A stretch of 64,000 bases of DNA from Salinibaculum rarum (GCF_030505615.1 NZ_CP129992.1:1116001-1180000), one strand, 5' to 3'; counted from the first letter of the stretch, positions 1-9,233 are shown. Numbers and translations: made by a program. The notes: generated from the sequence alone by a model not told the origin.

Positions 1-398
1 TCATCGACCGCCTGAGTAGCATGCGCGCAGACGGGACAATCGGTTCCTTTACCGTCGAGACCTGGCCAGACGAGGTGGCAATCTCCGAACACACCGAACA
101 CGCACGCGTCGTCGAAGTGTACAAAGAGTACCTGCTCTGGGCCGAGGAACACAACCTCTCGATTACGCCGCCGTTCGAGCGTCGGACTGCGACCTCACTC
201 GTCGGGGGCACAGAGGACGTTCTCACGGTCCCGATTATGTGTCTGGCCGTCTACGACAACGGCCTCAGCGGTGTGTATCCCTGCACCAGCGAGCACCGAA
301 CCTGGAGTGTCACCGATTACCTCGATGCCTACGAACGTGCCGGCGGTCGGCCGGCGACAGCCGAGAACGAGGTCGAATCCCCCGTCTACGAGAGCTGA
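1..398 (+). CDS. C-terminal part of a haloarchaeal protein, possibly HTH-type (5' truncated)
   Basis: The reading frame is open from the first full codon of the window and runs 131 residues to a stop, so the N-terminus lies upstream. What remains is acidic, with no membrane segment. The part ADGTIGSFTVETWPDEV, followed by a helical stretch, resembles haloarchaeal HTH-type proteins in which a short domain of the form RL..L..DG.I..F.V..W precedes a second domain. This is recall, not a search. The ATG at 21 is internal to the frame and need not be the start. Function is not assignable. Confidence 0.6.
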   Translation, partial: IDRLSSMRADGTIGSFTVETWPDEVAISEHTEHARVVEVYKEYLLWAEEHNLSITPPFERRTATSLVGGTEDVLTVPIMCLAVYDNGLSGVYPCTSEHRTWSVTDYLDAYERAGGRPATAENEVESPVYES

Positions 399-466
399 AC
401 CACACGACGACTTTTTCACACCTGTTAGGCATACGACTGGTGACTCTCGGCCCCCTATCTCCTGGT

Positions 467-577
467 ATGGAACCAAGACTCATCACCGAAGGGGACGGCG
501 ACGCAATCTTCCAGTCAGGGGCCAAAAGCGAGTGGCTCCGGACAGACACCGTGGTCGACCTCGCTGACTGGAACTGA
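467..577 (+). CDS. 36-residue haloarchaeal small protein
   Basis: This is a short frame starting MEPRLITEGDGDAIFQSG and ending in WLRTDTVVDLADWN. The W-[LIV]-[RQ]-[ST]-D-x(2)-V-x-L ending resembles a large haloarchaeal family of tiny proteins that close with a similar AW[IV][RQ]SD motif (the DUF7331 type, from memory). Codon usage is G/C-rich at third positions, like the neighbours. No function is known. It sits alone between the truncated first gene and the next plus-strand gene. The call rests on motif resemblance, so it is tentative. Confidence 0.5.
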   Translation: MEPRLITEGDGDAIFQSGAKSEWLRTDTVVDLADWN

Positions 578-632
578 GGCGGACTGTCATCGAACCGAAA
601 GCTGTTTTCGGCGTTTTGTTCCTAGGTTGGGT

Positions 633-1418
633 ATGACCACCGGAGCGGCCACGCCCGTCGACCGGGTGACGCTCTATCGTGCCCCCACGACCGAGGCAGA
701 CGCCGACGGTATCGCCGAGTGGCTCCGCGACCGCATCGACGCGACTGTCGAAGTCCGGGACCGCTTTCTTTCCCGGTACGCCGACGACGACATCGCAGAG
801 GAGTTCGCCGCAGCGCGCGTTCTCGACCCCTACGACCGCGAGACCGGCAACACGATGCTGGGTATCGTCCGCTACGAGGAACGCGCTCTCGAGAACCCCG
901 AGCGTGCCGGCGGCGTCATCTACGACGGACTGCAGGTCCAGCAGATTCTGGGCCAGCGCATCCCCCAGCGCGAACGCAGTCTCGACCACCTCCACGTCCC
1001 CCTCCTCGACCGGGTCGTCGGGACGTGGGGCGACCACGACGGGCGCTGGCACAAGCGCGTGAACGTCCTCGGCCAGCCCGCGCTCGTCTCGGTGCCCGGC
1101 CTCTACGAGGCGCCCGCGAAACCCGAACAGTACTACAAAGAACAGCAAAAACACGCGATGCTCTCCGGGGATTCACCGCCGCGAGAAGTGCTCGAAAACG
1201 AAGTCGAGGGGGAGTTTCTCGTCGCCGACGACCCCCGGACGACCGAGGCGCTGTGTGGGTACGTCCTCCAGGCGTACCACTATCTCGCGACTGGCGAGTC
1301 GTTCTGCGACGACGCGGACTGTCGACTCCACAATCCACACCGCCAGCCGGGTGTCGTCGAGGCACAGCTCCGTGAACCGGAATTTTGCGATGCCCACGCC
1401 GAGGCGTACGGACCGTAG
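633..1418 (+). CDS. Conserved haloarchaeal protein with Cys/His-rich C-terminus
   Basis: The product is 261 residues and soluble. The ATG at 633 is preferred over an in-frame TTG two codons upstream. The centre has strongly patterned segments (ETGNTMLGIVRYEERAL, TWGDHDGRWHKRV, then SVPGLYEAPAKPEQYY). The end is Cys/His-rich: FCDDADCRLHNPH followed by EFCDAHAE, which could bind a metal. From memory it resembles a haloarchaeal family labelled putative metallopeptidase (DUF6775), but I see no HExxH motif, so no enzymatic claim is made. Its stop codon abuts the stop of the convergent methyltransferase gene. Confidence 0.75.
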   Translation: MTTGAATPVDRVTLYRAPTTEADADGIAEWLRDRIDATVEVRDRFLSRYADDDIAEEFAAARVLDPYDRETGNTMLGIVRYEERALENPERAGGVIYDGLQVQQILGQRIPQRERSLDHLHVPLLDRVVGTWGDHDGRWHKRVNVLGQPALVSVPGLYEAPAKPEQYYKEQQKHAMLSGDSPPREVLENEVEGEFLVADDPRTTEALCGYVLQAYHYLATGESFCDDADCRLHNPHRQPGVVEAQLREPEFCDAHAEAYGP

Positions 1419-2072
1419 TCACTCGACGCGCCCAGCCAGCACGCCGAGATACCCGCCTGCGAACGTCTCGAAGCGGCGCTGCTCTGTCCGCTTGGCCAGC
1501 GTCTTCCGCGCTCGAGTGACCCGCTTTTCGAACGTCGTGGCGTGTGACGACCGCGACAACCGGGCGCCTGGCGCCGATAGCCGAACGAATCCTTCGAAGG
1601 CAAGATTGAGTGGTACGGCGAGCGCGCCGTCGCTCCGCTGGAAGTTCAACAGCGCGACGCGTCCGCCCGGGCCGACGAGGTCACACCACCGCTCGACTGC
1701 CGGCGCGGGGTCGTCGAACATCCCGACGACGAAGGTCGCGAGAACCGCGTCGGCGTCGTCGACTGGCGGCCGGGTCGCGTCGGCCTGTACGTAGTCGACT
1801 CCCCGACCCACACGTTCGGGGTGGGTCCGCGCCCGCGCGAGCATCTCCCTGGTGAGGTCGATGCCGACGACCCGGCCCGACGGCCCGACGCGGTCGCGGA
1901 GGTGGGGAACGTTCGCGCCAGTGCCACAGCCCATCTCGACGACGGTATCGCCCGCCGAGAGTCCAAGGAAATCAGCGGTCCGGGCACGCCACGAGCGCAG
2001 TCCGGGCAGGTCCGCGAGCCGGTCGTACAGCCGCGCCCACTGCCCGTAGAAGCGCTGGGCCGGTTCGCTCAT
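1419..2072 (-). CDS. Class I SAM-dependent methyltransferase
   Basis: The product is 217 residues with a classic Rossmann methyltransferase core. Motif I is VVEMGCGTGANVPHL, near residues 44-58. The acidic motif II is GIDLTREML, followed by QADATRPP and a GPGGRVALLNF strand. The N-terminal FYGQWARLYDRL is typical of UbiE/COQ5-like small-molecule methyltransferases, but the substrate cannot be read from sequence. Its ATG overlaps the stop of the thiR-like gene by 4 nt (ATGA), so the two are almost certainly co-transcribed and translationally coupled behind dcd. Confidence 0.85.
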   Translation of the reverse strand: MSEPAQRFYGQWARLYDRLADLPGLRSWRARTADFLGLSAGDTVVEMGCGTGANVPHLRDRVGPSGRVVGIDLTREMLARARTHPERVGRGVDYVQADATRPPVDDADAVLATFVVGMFDDPAPAVERWCDLVGPGGRVALLNFQRSDGALAVPLNLAFEGFVRLSAPGARLSRSSHATTFEKRVTRARKTLAKRTEQRRFETFAGGYLGVLAGRVE

Positions 2073-2965
2073 GCAATCGTTCGCAGTCGCTCGGCGACGG
2101 TCACGGCGTCCGGGCCGAGAATGTAGACGATTGGCTCGATGCCCATCGCACCGGTCTGGTAGAGGACGTCTGCATTGGGGTTCGTTTCCAGTGCAGCGGC
2201 GATACCGTCTTCGAGGTCCACTTCGGCGTCGAACTCTACGACGGTCAGTCCTGCCGACTCGAGTGTCTCGACCGTCTCCTCGCTGTAGGCGACGTTCAGC
2301 GCCGCGCGCCGGTCACTGCCGGCAGCGCGTGCCGCGAGCAGGACGTTCGCGACGTGCTGGCTGACGCCGAACTCCGGTTCGCCCGGCACTGTCGTCTGCC
2401 CGCCCACGTCGAGGAGGCGCCCGGGAACTGCCGCCACGTCCTCGATGCGTTCGGCGTCGGGCAGCGCCTCGACGAGATTCGACCCGACCGCGGGAATCAG
2501 CGGCGCGAAACCCCCGGTGTTCTCGAGAATCCGGAGCCCCTGTCGGACTGAGGCGCGGACGCGGCCGGCCTCGCGGAGTCGGCTGTCGGGGTCGTGAACT
2601 GCAAAGTCCGCGCCGTAGTCGTCGAGGTCGGGCACGGCTTCGGCGTGGAGGTCCGACAGCGTCCCGCCCTCTTCGAGTTCCCGGATGCAGACCTCCGCCT
2701 CGACTAACGCCTCGGTGGTGGTCATGCTCCCGTCTGCGAGGCCGTCCGCCAGGCGGTCGACCAGTTCGCGGACGCGCTCGTCGGCGACCAGCCGCTCGTT
2801 GCGCCCGACCTCTCCGTGGACGTACTTCGAGACGGCGCTCTGGCTGATGCCCAGCAGGTCCGCCACCTCGCTCTGGGTCAGCCCTTGCTCGCGCAACTGC
2901 TCGGCCAGCAGCGACCGGAAGGTCGGCAGGAATTCGTCGACGACGAGTTCTTCGATAAAGTGCAT
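2069..2965 (-). CDS. thiR: ThiR-like regulator: HTH plus ThiN (thiamine-phosphate synthase) domain
   Basis: The product is 298 residues. Residues about 15-60 form a Cro/XRE-type helix-turn-helix (LTQSEVADLLGISQSAVSKYVHG). The C-terminal half, about 115-298, is a ThiN-type domain (FAPLIPAVGSNLVEALPDA, GYxAN-like repeats replaced by LNVAYSEE, and GAMGIEPIVYILGPDA). In archaea this fusion is known as ThiR, a repressor of thiamine genes that senses thiamine phosphates. It is not the ThiD-ThiN biosynthetic fusion, because no kinase domain is present. It lies 3 nt downstream of dcd and overlaps the methyltransferase gene. A likely target, thiC, lies 16.5 kb away with a palindrome at its start codon. 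Confidence 0.85.
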   Translation of the reverse strand: MHFIEELVVDEFLPTFRSLLAEQLREQGLTQSEVADLLGISQSAVSKYVHGEVGRNERLVADERVRELVDRLADGLADGSMTTTEALVEAEVCIRELEEGGTLSDLHAEAVPDLDDYGADFAVHDPDSRLREAGRVRASVRQGLRILENTGGFAPLIPAVGSNLVEALPDAERIEDVAAVPGRLLDVGGQTTVPGEPEFGVSQHVANVLLAARAAGSDRRAALNVAYSEETVETLESAGLTVVEFDAEVDLEDGIAAALETNPNADVLYQTGAMGIEPIVYILGPDAVTVAERLRTIA

Positions 2966-2968
2966 CTG

Positions 2969-3556
2969 TTACTGGTCGCCTCCGAACTCTCTATCGCCCT
3001 GTATCTTCGACGCCTGCGGGCCTTCCTGGCCCTGATACTTCGACCCGCGTTCGGCACCGTAGGGGCGGTCGGCGGGCGTCTTCAACTCGGTGAAGGTCAA
3101 CTGCGAGATGCGCATTCCGGGCGTGAGCGACACCGGCGCGCGCCCCAGATTCGAGAGTTCGAGCGTAATCTGTCCCTCGTAGCCGGGGTCACAGAGACCG
3201 GCCGTCGCGTGCACCACGATTGCGAGTCGGCCCAGCGAGGAGCGCCCCTCGACGTGTGCGATGAGGTCGTCGGGAATCGCGACGCGTTCGTGGGTCGTTC
3301 CCAGTACGAAGTCGCCGGGGTGGAGGATGTACTCGCCGTCGGGGTCGACGTCAGTTTCTTCGACGTACTCTTCGACTTCCTGCTCGCTGTTGGGATGGAT
3401 ACAGGGGATGTTGGCGTGCTGGAATTCGAGAAACGTCTGGCCCAGCCGGAGGTCGACGCTGGCGGGCTGAATCTGCAGTTCGGGGTCGTCGAGCGGCTCG
3501 ACGACGAGGTCGCCCTCGTCCAGCCGCCGTGCGATGTCCGCATCCGAGAGTATCAT
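2969..3556 (-). CDS. dcd: dCTP deaminase
   Basis: The product is 195 residues, the usual length for Dcd. It deaminates dCTP to dUTP, the entry to dTMP synthesis. The trimeric dUTPase/Dcd fold is recognisable from [12 protein letters not shown] at the N-terminus, [13 protein letters not shown], the active-site segment [34 protein letters not shown], quoted here only as the Arg/Ser and Ala-Gly-Leu positions it supplies, and the C-terminal YQGQEGPQ. It is the first gene of a minus-strand operon and is divergent from pth2, sharing an 88-bp intergenic region. Confidence 0.95.
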   Translation of the reverse strand: MILSDADIARRLDEGDLVVEPLDDPELQIQPASVDLRLGQTFLEFQHANIPCIHPNSEQEVEEYVEETDVDPDGEYILHPGDFVLGTTHERVAIPDDLIAHVEGRSSLGRLAIVVHATAGLCDPGYEGQITLELSNLGRAPVSLTPGMRISQLTFTELKTPADRPYGAERGSKYQGQEGPQASKIQGDREFGGDQ

Positions 3557-3644
3557 ACCTCTCTCACCGTTCGTGGGGCGTTAAAATCTCCCGGTCGATT
3601 GCCCCGACGGTCAGCCCTTAGTACCGTCGGCCCCCAGCGAGTGT

Positions 3645-3983
3645 ATGAAGCAGGCGATTGTCGCCCGTGCAGACCTCGGGATGGGCGAGGGCAAACTCGC
3701 CGCGCAGGTCGCACACGCTTCGCTGATGGCCTACGAGGACGCCCCCGCCAGCGACAAAAAGGAGTGGAAGGGCGGCGGCCAGAAGAAGGTCGTCCTCCAG
3801 GCCAACGGCGAGCAGGCGCTGTTCGAACTCGCAGAGAAGGCCAAAGCCGAGCGGCTCCCCCACGCCATCGTCCGGGACGCCGGACACACCGAACTCGAAC
3901 CTGGCACGGCCAGTGCTCTCGCGGTCGGCCCCGCGTCGGACAACCGTATCGACACCGTGACCGGTGACCTCTCGCTGTACTGA
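3645..3983 (+). CDS. pth2: Peptidyl-tRNA hydrolase, archaeal/eukaryotic type 2
   Basis: The product is 112 residues, the normal Pth2 length. The enzyme recycles peptidyl-tRNA released from stalled ribosomes. Family hallmarks are [26 protein letters not shown] at the N-terminus (catalytic Lys and His region, residues 2-25), [16 protein letters not shown], and the C-terminal [19 protein letters not shown]. It is a single gene transcribed toward the proteasome operon and divergent from dcd. Confidence 0.95.
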   Translation: MKQAIVARADLGMGEGKLAAQVAHASLMAYEDAPASDKKEWKGGGQKKVVLQANGEQALFELAEKAKAERLPHAIVRDAGHTELEPGTASALAVGPASDNRIDTVTGDLSLY

Positions 3984-4018
3984 ACGCAACGGGCCGTCTT
4001 TGCAGGCGTCAGAAGGCC

Positions 4019-4026
4019 TATATAGA
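4019..4026 (+). promoter_or_regulatory. TATA box of the psmA-psmB operon
   Basis: The sequence TATATAGA lies about 42-49 nt before the psmA ATG. With initiation about 25 nt downstream of the box, it predicts a 5' UTR of roughly 20 nt, longer than the leaderless starts common here. The GTG at 4044 would then fall about at the transcription start and is an unlikely start codon. Confidence 0.5.
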
Positions 4027-4067
4027 ACTATCCCTTACCTCGGGTGAGTAGAACACCCCCCGATACA

Positions 4068-4805
4068 ATGCAAGATAACCAACAGCAGGCATACGACCGT
4101 GGTATCACTATCTTCTCGCCGGACGGGCGACTCTACCAGGTGGAGTACGCACGCGAGGCCGTCTCGCGTGGGAGCGCGAGTGTCGGCGTCCGAACGACAG
4201 ACGGCGTGGTCCTCGCGGCGGACCGACAGATTCGCTCGCCGCTTATCGAGCGCGAGAGCATCGAGAAACTGCACAAAATCGACGACCACGTCGGCGTCGC
4301 CAGCGCCGGACACGTCGCCGACGCGCGCAAACTCGTCGACGTGGCACGACAGGAAGGGCAGATCAACCGCCTCCGCTACGACGAACCCGTCGGCGTGGAG
4401 ACACTGACCAAGGCGATTACCGACCACGTCCAGCAGTACACCCAGACCGGTGGCGCGCGACCGTTCGGCGTCGCCTTGCTGGTGGCCGGTATCGAGGATG
4501 GCGAACCGCGCCTGTTCGAGACCGACCCCTCGGGGACGCCCTACGAGTGGCAGGCCACCGCAGTCGGTGGCGGCCGCGACGAAATCATGGGCCACCTCGA
4601 AGAGGAGTACTCGACGGAGATGGACCTGCAGGGCGGTATCGGGCTCACACTGGAGGCGATGGCCGAGGCCAGCGAGGACGGCCTCGACCCCGATGGCGTC
4701 CACGTCGCGACAGTCGACGTCGAAACAGAGCAGTTCACCACGCTCTCCTCGGAGGAGGTCGCGACGCACCTCGACGAACGCGACATCAACAGTGAGGACC
4801 AATGA
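4068..4805 (+). CDS. psmA: 20S proteasome alpha subunit
   Basis: The product is 245 residues from the ATG at 4068. This start gives MQDNQQQAYDRGITIFSPDGR, the standard haloarchaeal PsmA N-terminus. An in-frame GTG at 4044 would add eight unrelated residues. Alpha-ring hallmarks are YDRGITIFSPDGRLYQVEYA (N-terminal H0 helix and gate) and GVVLAADRQ. Alpha subunits form the outer heptameric rings of the 20S core and carry no catalytic Thr. The stop overlaps the psmB start, so the two subunits are made from one mRNA. Confidence 0.95.
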   Translation: MQDNQQQAYDRGITIFSPDGRLYQVEYAREAVSRGSASVGVRTTDGVVLAADRQIRSPLIERESIEKLHKIDDHVGVASAGHVADARKLVDVARQEGQINRLRYDEPVGVETLTKAITDHVQQYTQTGGARPFGVALLVAGIEDGEPRLFETDPSGTPYEWQATAVGGGRDEIMGHLEEEYSTEMDLQGGIGLTLEAMAEASEDGLDPDGVHVATVDVETEQFTTLSSEEVATHLDERDINSEDQ

Positions 4806-5485
4806 TGGACACGACTGACCCCTACGAACCCGAACTCGCACCGTTTCAGGAATCGGACCAGTCCGGCGCGGACGACGACACCGTCGCCAAGACTGGCACG
4901 ACTACCGTCGGCATCACGACGCCCGACGGCGTCGTCATCGGGACCGACCGCCGAGCCTCGCTCGGTGGCCGCTTCGTCTCGAACAAAAACGTCGTCAAGG
5001 TCGAGCAGATTCACCCGACCGCGGCGCTTACCCTCGTCGGCTCCGTCGGTGGCGCACAGTCCTTTATCCGGACGCTGCGCTCGGAGGCAAGTCTCTACGA
5101 GACGCGCCGCGACGAGCCGATGTCGATTCACGCGCTGGCGACGCTCGCGGGTAACTTCGCCCGTGGCGGTCCCTTCTTCGCCATCAACCCAATTCTGGGT
5201 GGTGTCGACGACGAGGGCAGCCACGTCTACAGCATCGACCCGGCCGGCGGTGTCATGGAAGACGACTACACCGTCACCGGCAGCGGGATGCAACTCGCCC
5301 ACGGGGCGCTCGAAAACCAGTACGACGAGGACCTCTCCATCGAGGAGGCACAGACCCTCGCCGCACGCGCAGTCAACGCCGCGACCGAGCGTGACACCGG
5401 CTCCGGGAACGGGCTGGCGCTGGCGACGATTACCGAGGACGGCGTCGACATCGAGGAGTTCGACGACGTCACCGAGTTGCTGTAA
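4802..5485 (+). CDS. psmB: 20S proteasome beta subunit (N-terminal Thr protease)
   Basis: The product is 227 residues. It carries a propeptide of about 32 residues that ends in AKTG and is removed autocatalytically to expose Thr33 of [13 protein letters not shown]. The catalytic lysine lies in [14 protein letters not shown]. The [12 protein letters not shown] and [13 protein letters not shown] segments are standard for beta subunits. The start is either ATG at 4802 (4-nt overlap with psmA) or the adjacent in-frame ATG at 4805. Only the propeptide length changes. Confidence 0.95.
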   Translation: MMDTTDPYEPELAPFQESDQSGADDDTVAKTGTTTVGITTPDGVVIGTDRRASLGGRFVSNKNVVKVEQIHPTAALTLVGSVGGAQSFIRTLRSEASLYETRRDEPMSIHALATLAGNFARGGPFFAINPILGGVDDEGSHVYSIDPAGGVMEDDYTVTGSGMQLAHGALENQYDEDLSIEEAQTLAARAVNAATERDTGSGNGLALATITEDGVDIEEFDDVTELL

Positions 5486-5541
5486 CGACACCCGTTCTCG
5501 ACAGGTGTTTATCGCCACGCGTCGTGGGTCCCGCTGAACGG

Positions 5542-6888
5542 ATGCGCGAGGCCCACGACATCGAACGGCAGGTCGGCATCGACTACTACGTCAGCGACGC
5601 CGACGGTATCGGCGGTCGCCTCCGCGACTCGCCCGCCGATTTTCGCGTGACCGAACTCGAACTGTTCGACACCGAACCGGTCGACGCCGACCCCGGCGCG
5701 TATCCACATCTCGTGGTTCGCGCGACGCTTCGCGACTGGGACACCAACGACTTCGCTGGCGCGCTTTCGGACCGCCTGGGTATCTCTCGTGAACGGGTTT
5801 CCTGGGCCGGGACCAAGGACAAGCGTGCCGTCACCACCCAGCTGTTTTCGGTCGACGGCATCGACCCTGACGACCTTCCCGACCTCTCGGATGCCGACGT
5901 CGAGGTACTTGGCCGGGCCGGCCGTCCCATTCTGTTCGGCGACCTCGCCGGCAACCGATTCGAGATAACGGTCCGCACTCCCGACGCACCTGGCAACGTC
6001 GCCGACATCACCGACGACCTGCAGACGTTCGCCGGTGTCGAGGATGCCGGCCCGGACGAGGGCAACCCCGTCGCAGTCCCCAACTACTTCGGCCAGCAAC
6101 GGTTCGGGAGCATTCGGCCGGTCACCCACGAGGTCGGGCTGGCAATCGCCCGCGGCGACTGGGAAGGCGCGGTGATGGCCTACGTCGGGAGCCCACACGA
6201 CCGCGAACCCGAACAAACCCGCGAGGCCCGTGCCGTCGCCGAGACTGGCGACTGGCGGGCCGCACTCGACGTGTTCCCTCGGCACCTCGGCTACGAGCGG
6301 TCGATGCTTCACCGACTGGTCGAGAGTGCTGGCGACGAGGATCCAGCAGACTTCCGGGAGGCCTTGGAGACAGTGCCGACGAACCTCCAGCAGTTGTTCG
6401 TCAACGCTGCCCAGTCGTACGTCTTCAACCGAATTCTCTCCGAACGACTGGAGCGTGGACTGCCATTCACGACGCCCGTCGTCGGCGACGTGGTCTGTTT
6501 CACCGACAGCGACGCACCCGGCGGATTGGCGCTCCCGGATACCAGTCGGACTCAGCGGGTGACCGAGACGCGACACCAGTCGATTACCCGCCACTGCGAA
6601 CGCGGGCGGGCGTTCGTGACCGCGCCCCTCGTCGGCACCGAGACGGAACTGGCCGACGGCGAGCCGGGCGACATCGAGCGTAAAGTGCTGGAGGACGTCG
6701 GAATCGCGCCCGAGGACTTCGACCGGCCTGGTGAGTTCCATTCGGAGGGGACACGTCGCGCGATTGCGGTCCGGACCGACCTTACCGTCGACCGTGACCC
6801 GCTGACGTTCTCCTTCGACCTGCCGAAGGGGTCCTACGCGACGGTTCTCATGCGGGAGTACCTGAAGCGGGACCCCGACGACCGCTAA
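5542..6888 (+). CDS. truD: tRNA pseudouridine(13) synthase TruD
   Basis: The product is 448 residues from ATG 5542 ([19 protein letters not shown]). An in-frame GTG at 5524 would add an atypical hexapeptide. It isomerises U13 in tRNA and other RNAs. Hallmarks are [15 protein letters not shown], the catalytic Asp segment [18 protein letters not shown] (Asp near residue 93), [19 protein letters not shown], and [18 protein letters not shown]. The large TRUD insertion domain is present in the middle. The length fits archaeal TruD. Confidence 0.95.
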   Translation: MREAHDIERQVGIDYYVSDADGIGGRLRDSPADFRVTELELFDTEPVDADPGAYPHLVVRATLRDWDTNDFAGALSDRLGISRERVSWAGTKDKRAVTTQLFSVDGIDPDDLPDLSDADVEVLGRAGRPILFGDLAGNRFEITVRTPDAPGNVADITDDLQTFAGVEDAGPDEGNPVAVPNYFGQQRFGSIRPVTHEVGLAIARGDWEGAVMAYVGSPHDREPEQTREARAVAETGDWRAALDVFPRHLGYERSMLHRLVESAGDEDPADFREALETVPTNLQQLFVNAAQSYVFNRILSERLERGLPFTTPVVGDVVCFTDSDAPGGLALPDTSRTQRVTETRHQSITRHCERGRAFVTAPLVGTETELADGEPGDIERKVLEDVGIAPEDFDRPGEFHSEGTRRAIAVRTDLTVDRDPLTFSFDLPKGSYATVLMREYLKRDPDDR

Positions 6889-6928
6889 AGCGCGCCGCTT
6901 ATCGGGACTCGTCCGCCTATCTGTTGAC

Positions 6929-7654
6929 ATGGAGTGTCGGCAGTGTGCCACGCCGCTTGACAGGCCCGGTGATTACTGTCTGGTCTGTCACACGGCAAAC
7001 GCCGACACCGTCGTCCTCGAACTCGGGCGCGAGCGTGCGACGGTCACGACACTCGACGGTGAGACCGTTCACGGCCGCCGCGTCGTGACGACGACGCCCG
7101 AACCTGAGGACAGCGAACAGGAACTCACCGAGTTGCGGAACTTCGCGAGCCTGATTGCCGACGAAGTCCGCCGCAAGCGCCCGGAAGAAGTGTACGCGAC
7201 CGGCGACCGCGACGTACTGCGAGCGGTTCGGGCGGAACTGCGCTACGAGTTTTACCGGGTCGCTGCCGAGGACCCCGTCGAATACGTCATCGAGCGACAG
7301 GGGGAGCCATCCCTGGAAGTGGTCGAAGCCTCTGTCGCCGAGAAACTCGGCGGCTCGCACTCGACGCTTATCGGCGGCCGGCAGGGACGGAACGCCCTGA
7401 AAGTCGTCGCCGACCACCCACACGTCAAGAAGATAATTCCCGGGCCAATCGACGCCGGGGGGTCGGGATCCCGGACGGGACTGCGTGCGAAGGCGACGCG
7501 TGCCGACGACAACGGCAACGTCCGTCTGCTCGTTCGCGACGGGTCGAGCGTCCAGGAGAATCGCGTCGTCACGACGGCCAGCGAGCGCGACCTCGGCGAG
7601 TACGTCCGAGCGGACCTGAACGAGGCACTCGTCGAGGCCGAACTACAGGATTGA
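6929..7654 (+). CDS. DUF2103-family zinc-ribbon protein
   Basis: The product is 241 residues. The N-terminus, MECRQCATPLDRPGDYCLVCHTAN, is a four-cysteine zinc ribbon (C3, C6, C17, C20). The C-terminal region LGGSHSTLIGGRQGRNALKVV, then HPHVKKIIPGPIDAGGSGSRTGLRAK, matches the archaeal DUF2103 family. Those residues contain basic and Gly-rich segments that could bind nucleic acid. Function is unknown. It follows truD by 40 nt on the same strand, so a translation- or RNA-related role is plausible but only inferred. Confidence 0.85.
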   Translation: MECRQCATPLDRPGDYCLVCHTANADTVVLELGRERATVTTLDGETVHGRRVVTTTPEPEDSEQELTELRNFASLIADEVRRKRPEEVYATGDRDVLRAVRAELRYEFYRVAAEDPVEYVIERQGEPSLEVVEASVAEKLGGSHSTLIGGRQGRNALKVVADHPHVKKIIPGPIDAGGSGSRTGLRAKATRADDNGNVRLLVRDGSSVQENRVVTTASERDLGEYVRADLNEALVEAELQD

Positions 7655-7679
7655 CAGGCGACACGTCTTGCGACCGGCT

Positions 7680-7718
7680 CCCGGCGTGGCGTGTCGCACA
7701 ACCGCTTCCCACGCCGGG
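7680..7718. repeat. 10-bp perfect inverted repeat downstream of the DUF2103 gene
   Basis: The arms CCCGGCGTGG (7680-7689) and CCACGCCGGG (7709-7718) are separated by 19 nt, beginning 26 nt after a stop codon. It could act as a 3'-end hairpin for the upstream transcript. No T-tract follows, so terminator status is uncertain. Confidence 0.5.
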
Positions 7719-7851
7719 TCGTTCGTTTCAGAGCACGAGCAGGGATGGCCGACCCTTCGCTGATAAACTCTCGGCTGGCTCGGACGGCCGCTCGCTCGTT
7801 CCGCTGTGAATCGTAGGGGTTATTGGGGCGGTACGCAGACAGTACGGTACT

Positions 7852-8130
7852 ATGAGCGAACAGAAGGGCCGGACCGGTAGCGACGGCCGCTTTGGCGCAC
7901 GGTACGGACGCGTCTCCCGACGACGCGTCGCCGACATCGAGGCGGAAATGAACGAGGACCACACCTGTCCCGACTGCGGTGCAGACCGCGTCGACCGCCA
8001 GGGGACGGGCATCTGGACCTGCCAGTCGTGTGGCTACACCTTCACCGGCGGTGCCTACACCCCGGAGACGCCAGCCGGCGAGACGGTCACGCGCTCGATT
8101 CGCGCCGCACTCGGCGAGGACGAAGAATAA
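7852..8130 (+). CDS. rpl37ae: 50S ribosomal protein L37Ae
   Basis: The product is 92 residues with the eukaryote-like L37ae/eL43 zinc ribbon: [18 protein letters not shown], then [18 protein letters not shown]. Four cysteines in two CxxC pairs coordinate zinc. The N-terminal [25 protein letters not shown] is rRNA-binding. It heads a cluster with rpoP, pcc1, pfdB and DUF3194, an arrangement shared by many euryarchaea. Confidence 0.95.
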   Translation: MSEQKGRTGSDGRFGARYGRVSRRRVADIEAEMNEDHTCPDCGADRVDRQGTGIWTCQSCGYTFTGGAYTPETPAGETVTRSIRAALGEDEE

Positions 8131-8155
8131 GGGCCTCCAGCCCTGGTTATCACAC

Positions 8156-8290
8156 ATGAGCTACAAGTGTTCCCGATGCAAGCGCGACGTCACGCTCGAC
8201 GAGTACGGTGGCGTCCGCTGTCCGTACTGTGGCCACCGCGTGCTCCTCAAGGAGCGCAGCCGTGACATCAAAGAAGTCTCCGTCGAGTGA
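8156..8290 (+). CDS. rpoP: DNA-directed RNA polymerase subunit P (Rpo12)
   Basis: The product is 44 residues. A single zinc ribbon ([20 protein letters not shown], then [15 protein letters not shown]) matches archaeal RpoP/eukaryotic RPB12, which is always this small. It starts 25 nt after L37Ae. Its 3' end overlaps the probable GTG start of pcc1 by 29 nt in another frame. Confidence 0.95.
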   Translation: MSYKCSRCKRDVTLDEYGGVRCPYCGHRVLLKERSRDIKEVSVE

Positions 8291-8531
8291 CCACGACGCT
8301 GTTTTGACCTTCGCGTACGAGGACGCCGAGCGTGCCCGCCGCGTCGAACGTGCTATCCGCCCGGAAATCGGCGATATCGACGGCGACCGCTCGACTGTCT
8401 CGCTCGACCGCGAGAGCGCGACGCTCGAACTGACAGTTCACGCGGCAGACCTCGTTGCACTTCGTGCCGGGCTGAACACCTGGTGTACGCTCGTTACCGT
8501 CGCCGAGCAGGCCGGCGACGCCGTGGCGTAA
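8262..8531 (+). CDS. pcc1: KEOPS complex subunit Pcc1
   Basis: The product is 89 residues from a GTG at 8262 ([20 protein letters not shown]). No ATG is available near the conserved N-terminus, and longer readings start inside rpoP with non-homologous sequence. Pcc1 dimerises and tethers Kae1 in the complex that makes t6A37 of tRNA. Conserved features are the [19 protein letters not shown] strand-helix, [20 protein letters not shown], and [16 protein letters not shown]. It overlaps rpoP by 29 nt, implying translational coupling. Confidence 0.85.
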   Translation: MTSKKSPSSDHDAVLTFAYEDAERARRVERAIRPEIGDIDGDRSTVSLDRESATLELTVHAADLVALRAGLNTWCTLVTVAEQAGDAVA

Positions 8532-8600
8532 CTCCTGTCTGGTGGGACCGCCCAGTCCCGAAAGCAAGGGTTTACCACGGCGGACACCCAGGTGATGGAT

Positions 8601-8984
8601 ATGCAGGGTAACCTTCCGCCGGAAGCACAGGAGAAACTCGAAGAACTGCAGGACCTTCAGGAGACGGCCCAGCAGGTCGCTGCACAGAAACAGCAGGCAG
8701 AGACACAGCTCAGCGAGTCCGAGACGGCCCTCGACGAACTCGAGAACGTCGACGAGGACACCACGATGTACCGCGAAGTCGGCGAACTGCTCGTCAAGAC
8801 GAACTACGACGACGCAGAGGCGGACCTCGAAGAGAAAGTCGACAGTCTCGAGGTACGCGTCGACACGCTCCAGAAGCAGGAAGAGCGCGTCCAAGAGCAG
8901 TTCGAGGAACTGCAGGAAGAGCTCCAGCAGATGCTCGGCGGTGCCGGCGGTGCCATGGGCGGTCCCGGCGCTGGCGGCGCATAA
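8601..8984 (+). CDS. pfdB: Prefoldin beta subunit
   Basis: The product is 127 residues from ATG 8601 ([19 protein letters not shown]). Upstream in-frame GTG (8592) and ATG (8595) codons exist, but 8601 gives the family N-terminus. Two long coiled-coil helices, about 10-50 and 75-115, flank a short beta segment ([16 protein letters not shown]). The tail [20 protein letters not shown] is typical of haloarchaeal PfdB. It partners with PfdA in the hexameric holdase that feeds the thermosome. Confidence 0.95.
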   Translation: MQGNLPPEAQEKLEELQDLQETAQQVAAQKQQAETQLSESETALDELENVDEDTTMYREVGELLVKTNYDDAEADLEEKVDSLEVRVDTLQKQEERVQEQFEELQEELQQMLGGAGGAMGGPGAGGA

Positions 8985-9233
8985 ATGGCTTCGACGGGCG
9001 ACCCAACCGACGACGAGGTCGTCCAGACGGCCGCAGCGGCCGCCGAAGATGTCGTCTTCTCGCGACTCTCTCGGTCGAACGTCGAAGACCTCGATATCAC
9101 CGTCTCCTTTGACGACGGTATCCTCGAGGTCGACGTGTATTTCAACGCGCCCGACAGCCAGGCCGACACCGGCCGCGTGGCCGAGGACGCGACACTGGCC
9201 GCTCGCGCCGCCGTCGACGACCTGTTCGAGTAG
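8985..9233 (+). CDS. DUF3194 protein
   Basis: The product is 82 residues and starts at the base after the pfdB stop. Downstream-of-prefoldin DUF3194 proteins are widespread in archaea with no known function. The pattern TAAAAAEDVVFSRLSRSNVEDLDITVSF followed by ILEVDVYFNAP fits the family. Its fixed position behind pfdB suggests a proteostasis or ribosome-associated role, which is only inference. It converges with the next minus-strand gene with zero intergenic bases. Confidence 0.85.
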   Translation: MASTGDPTDDEVVQTAAAAAEDVVFSRLSRSNVEDLDITVSFDDGILEVDVYFNAPDSQADTGRVAEDATLAARAAVDDLFE

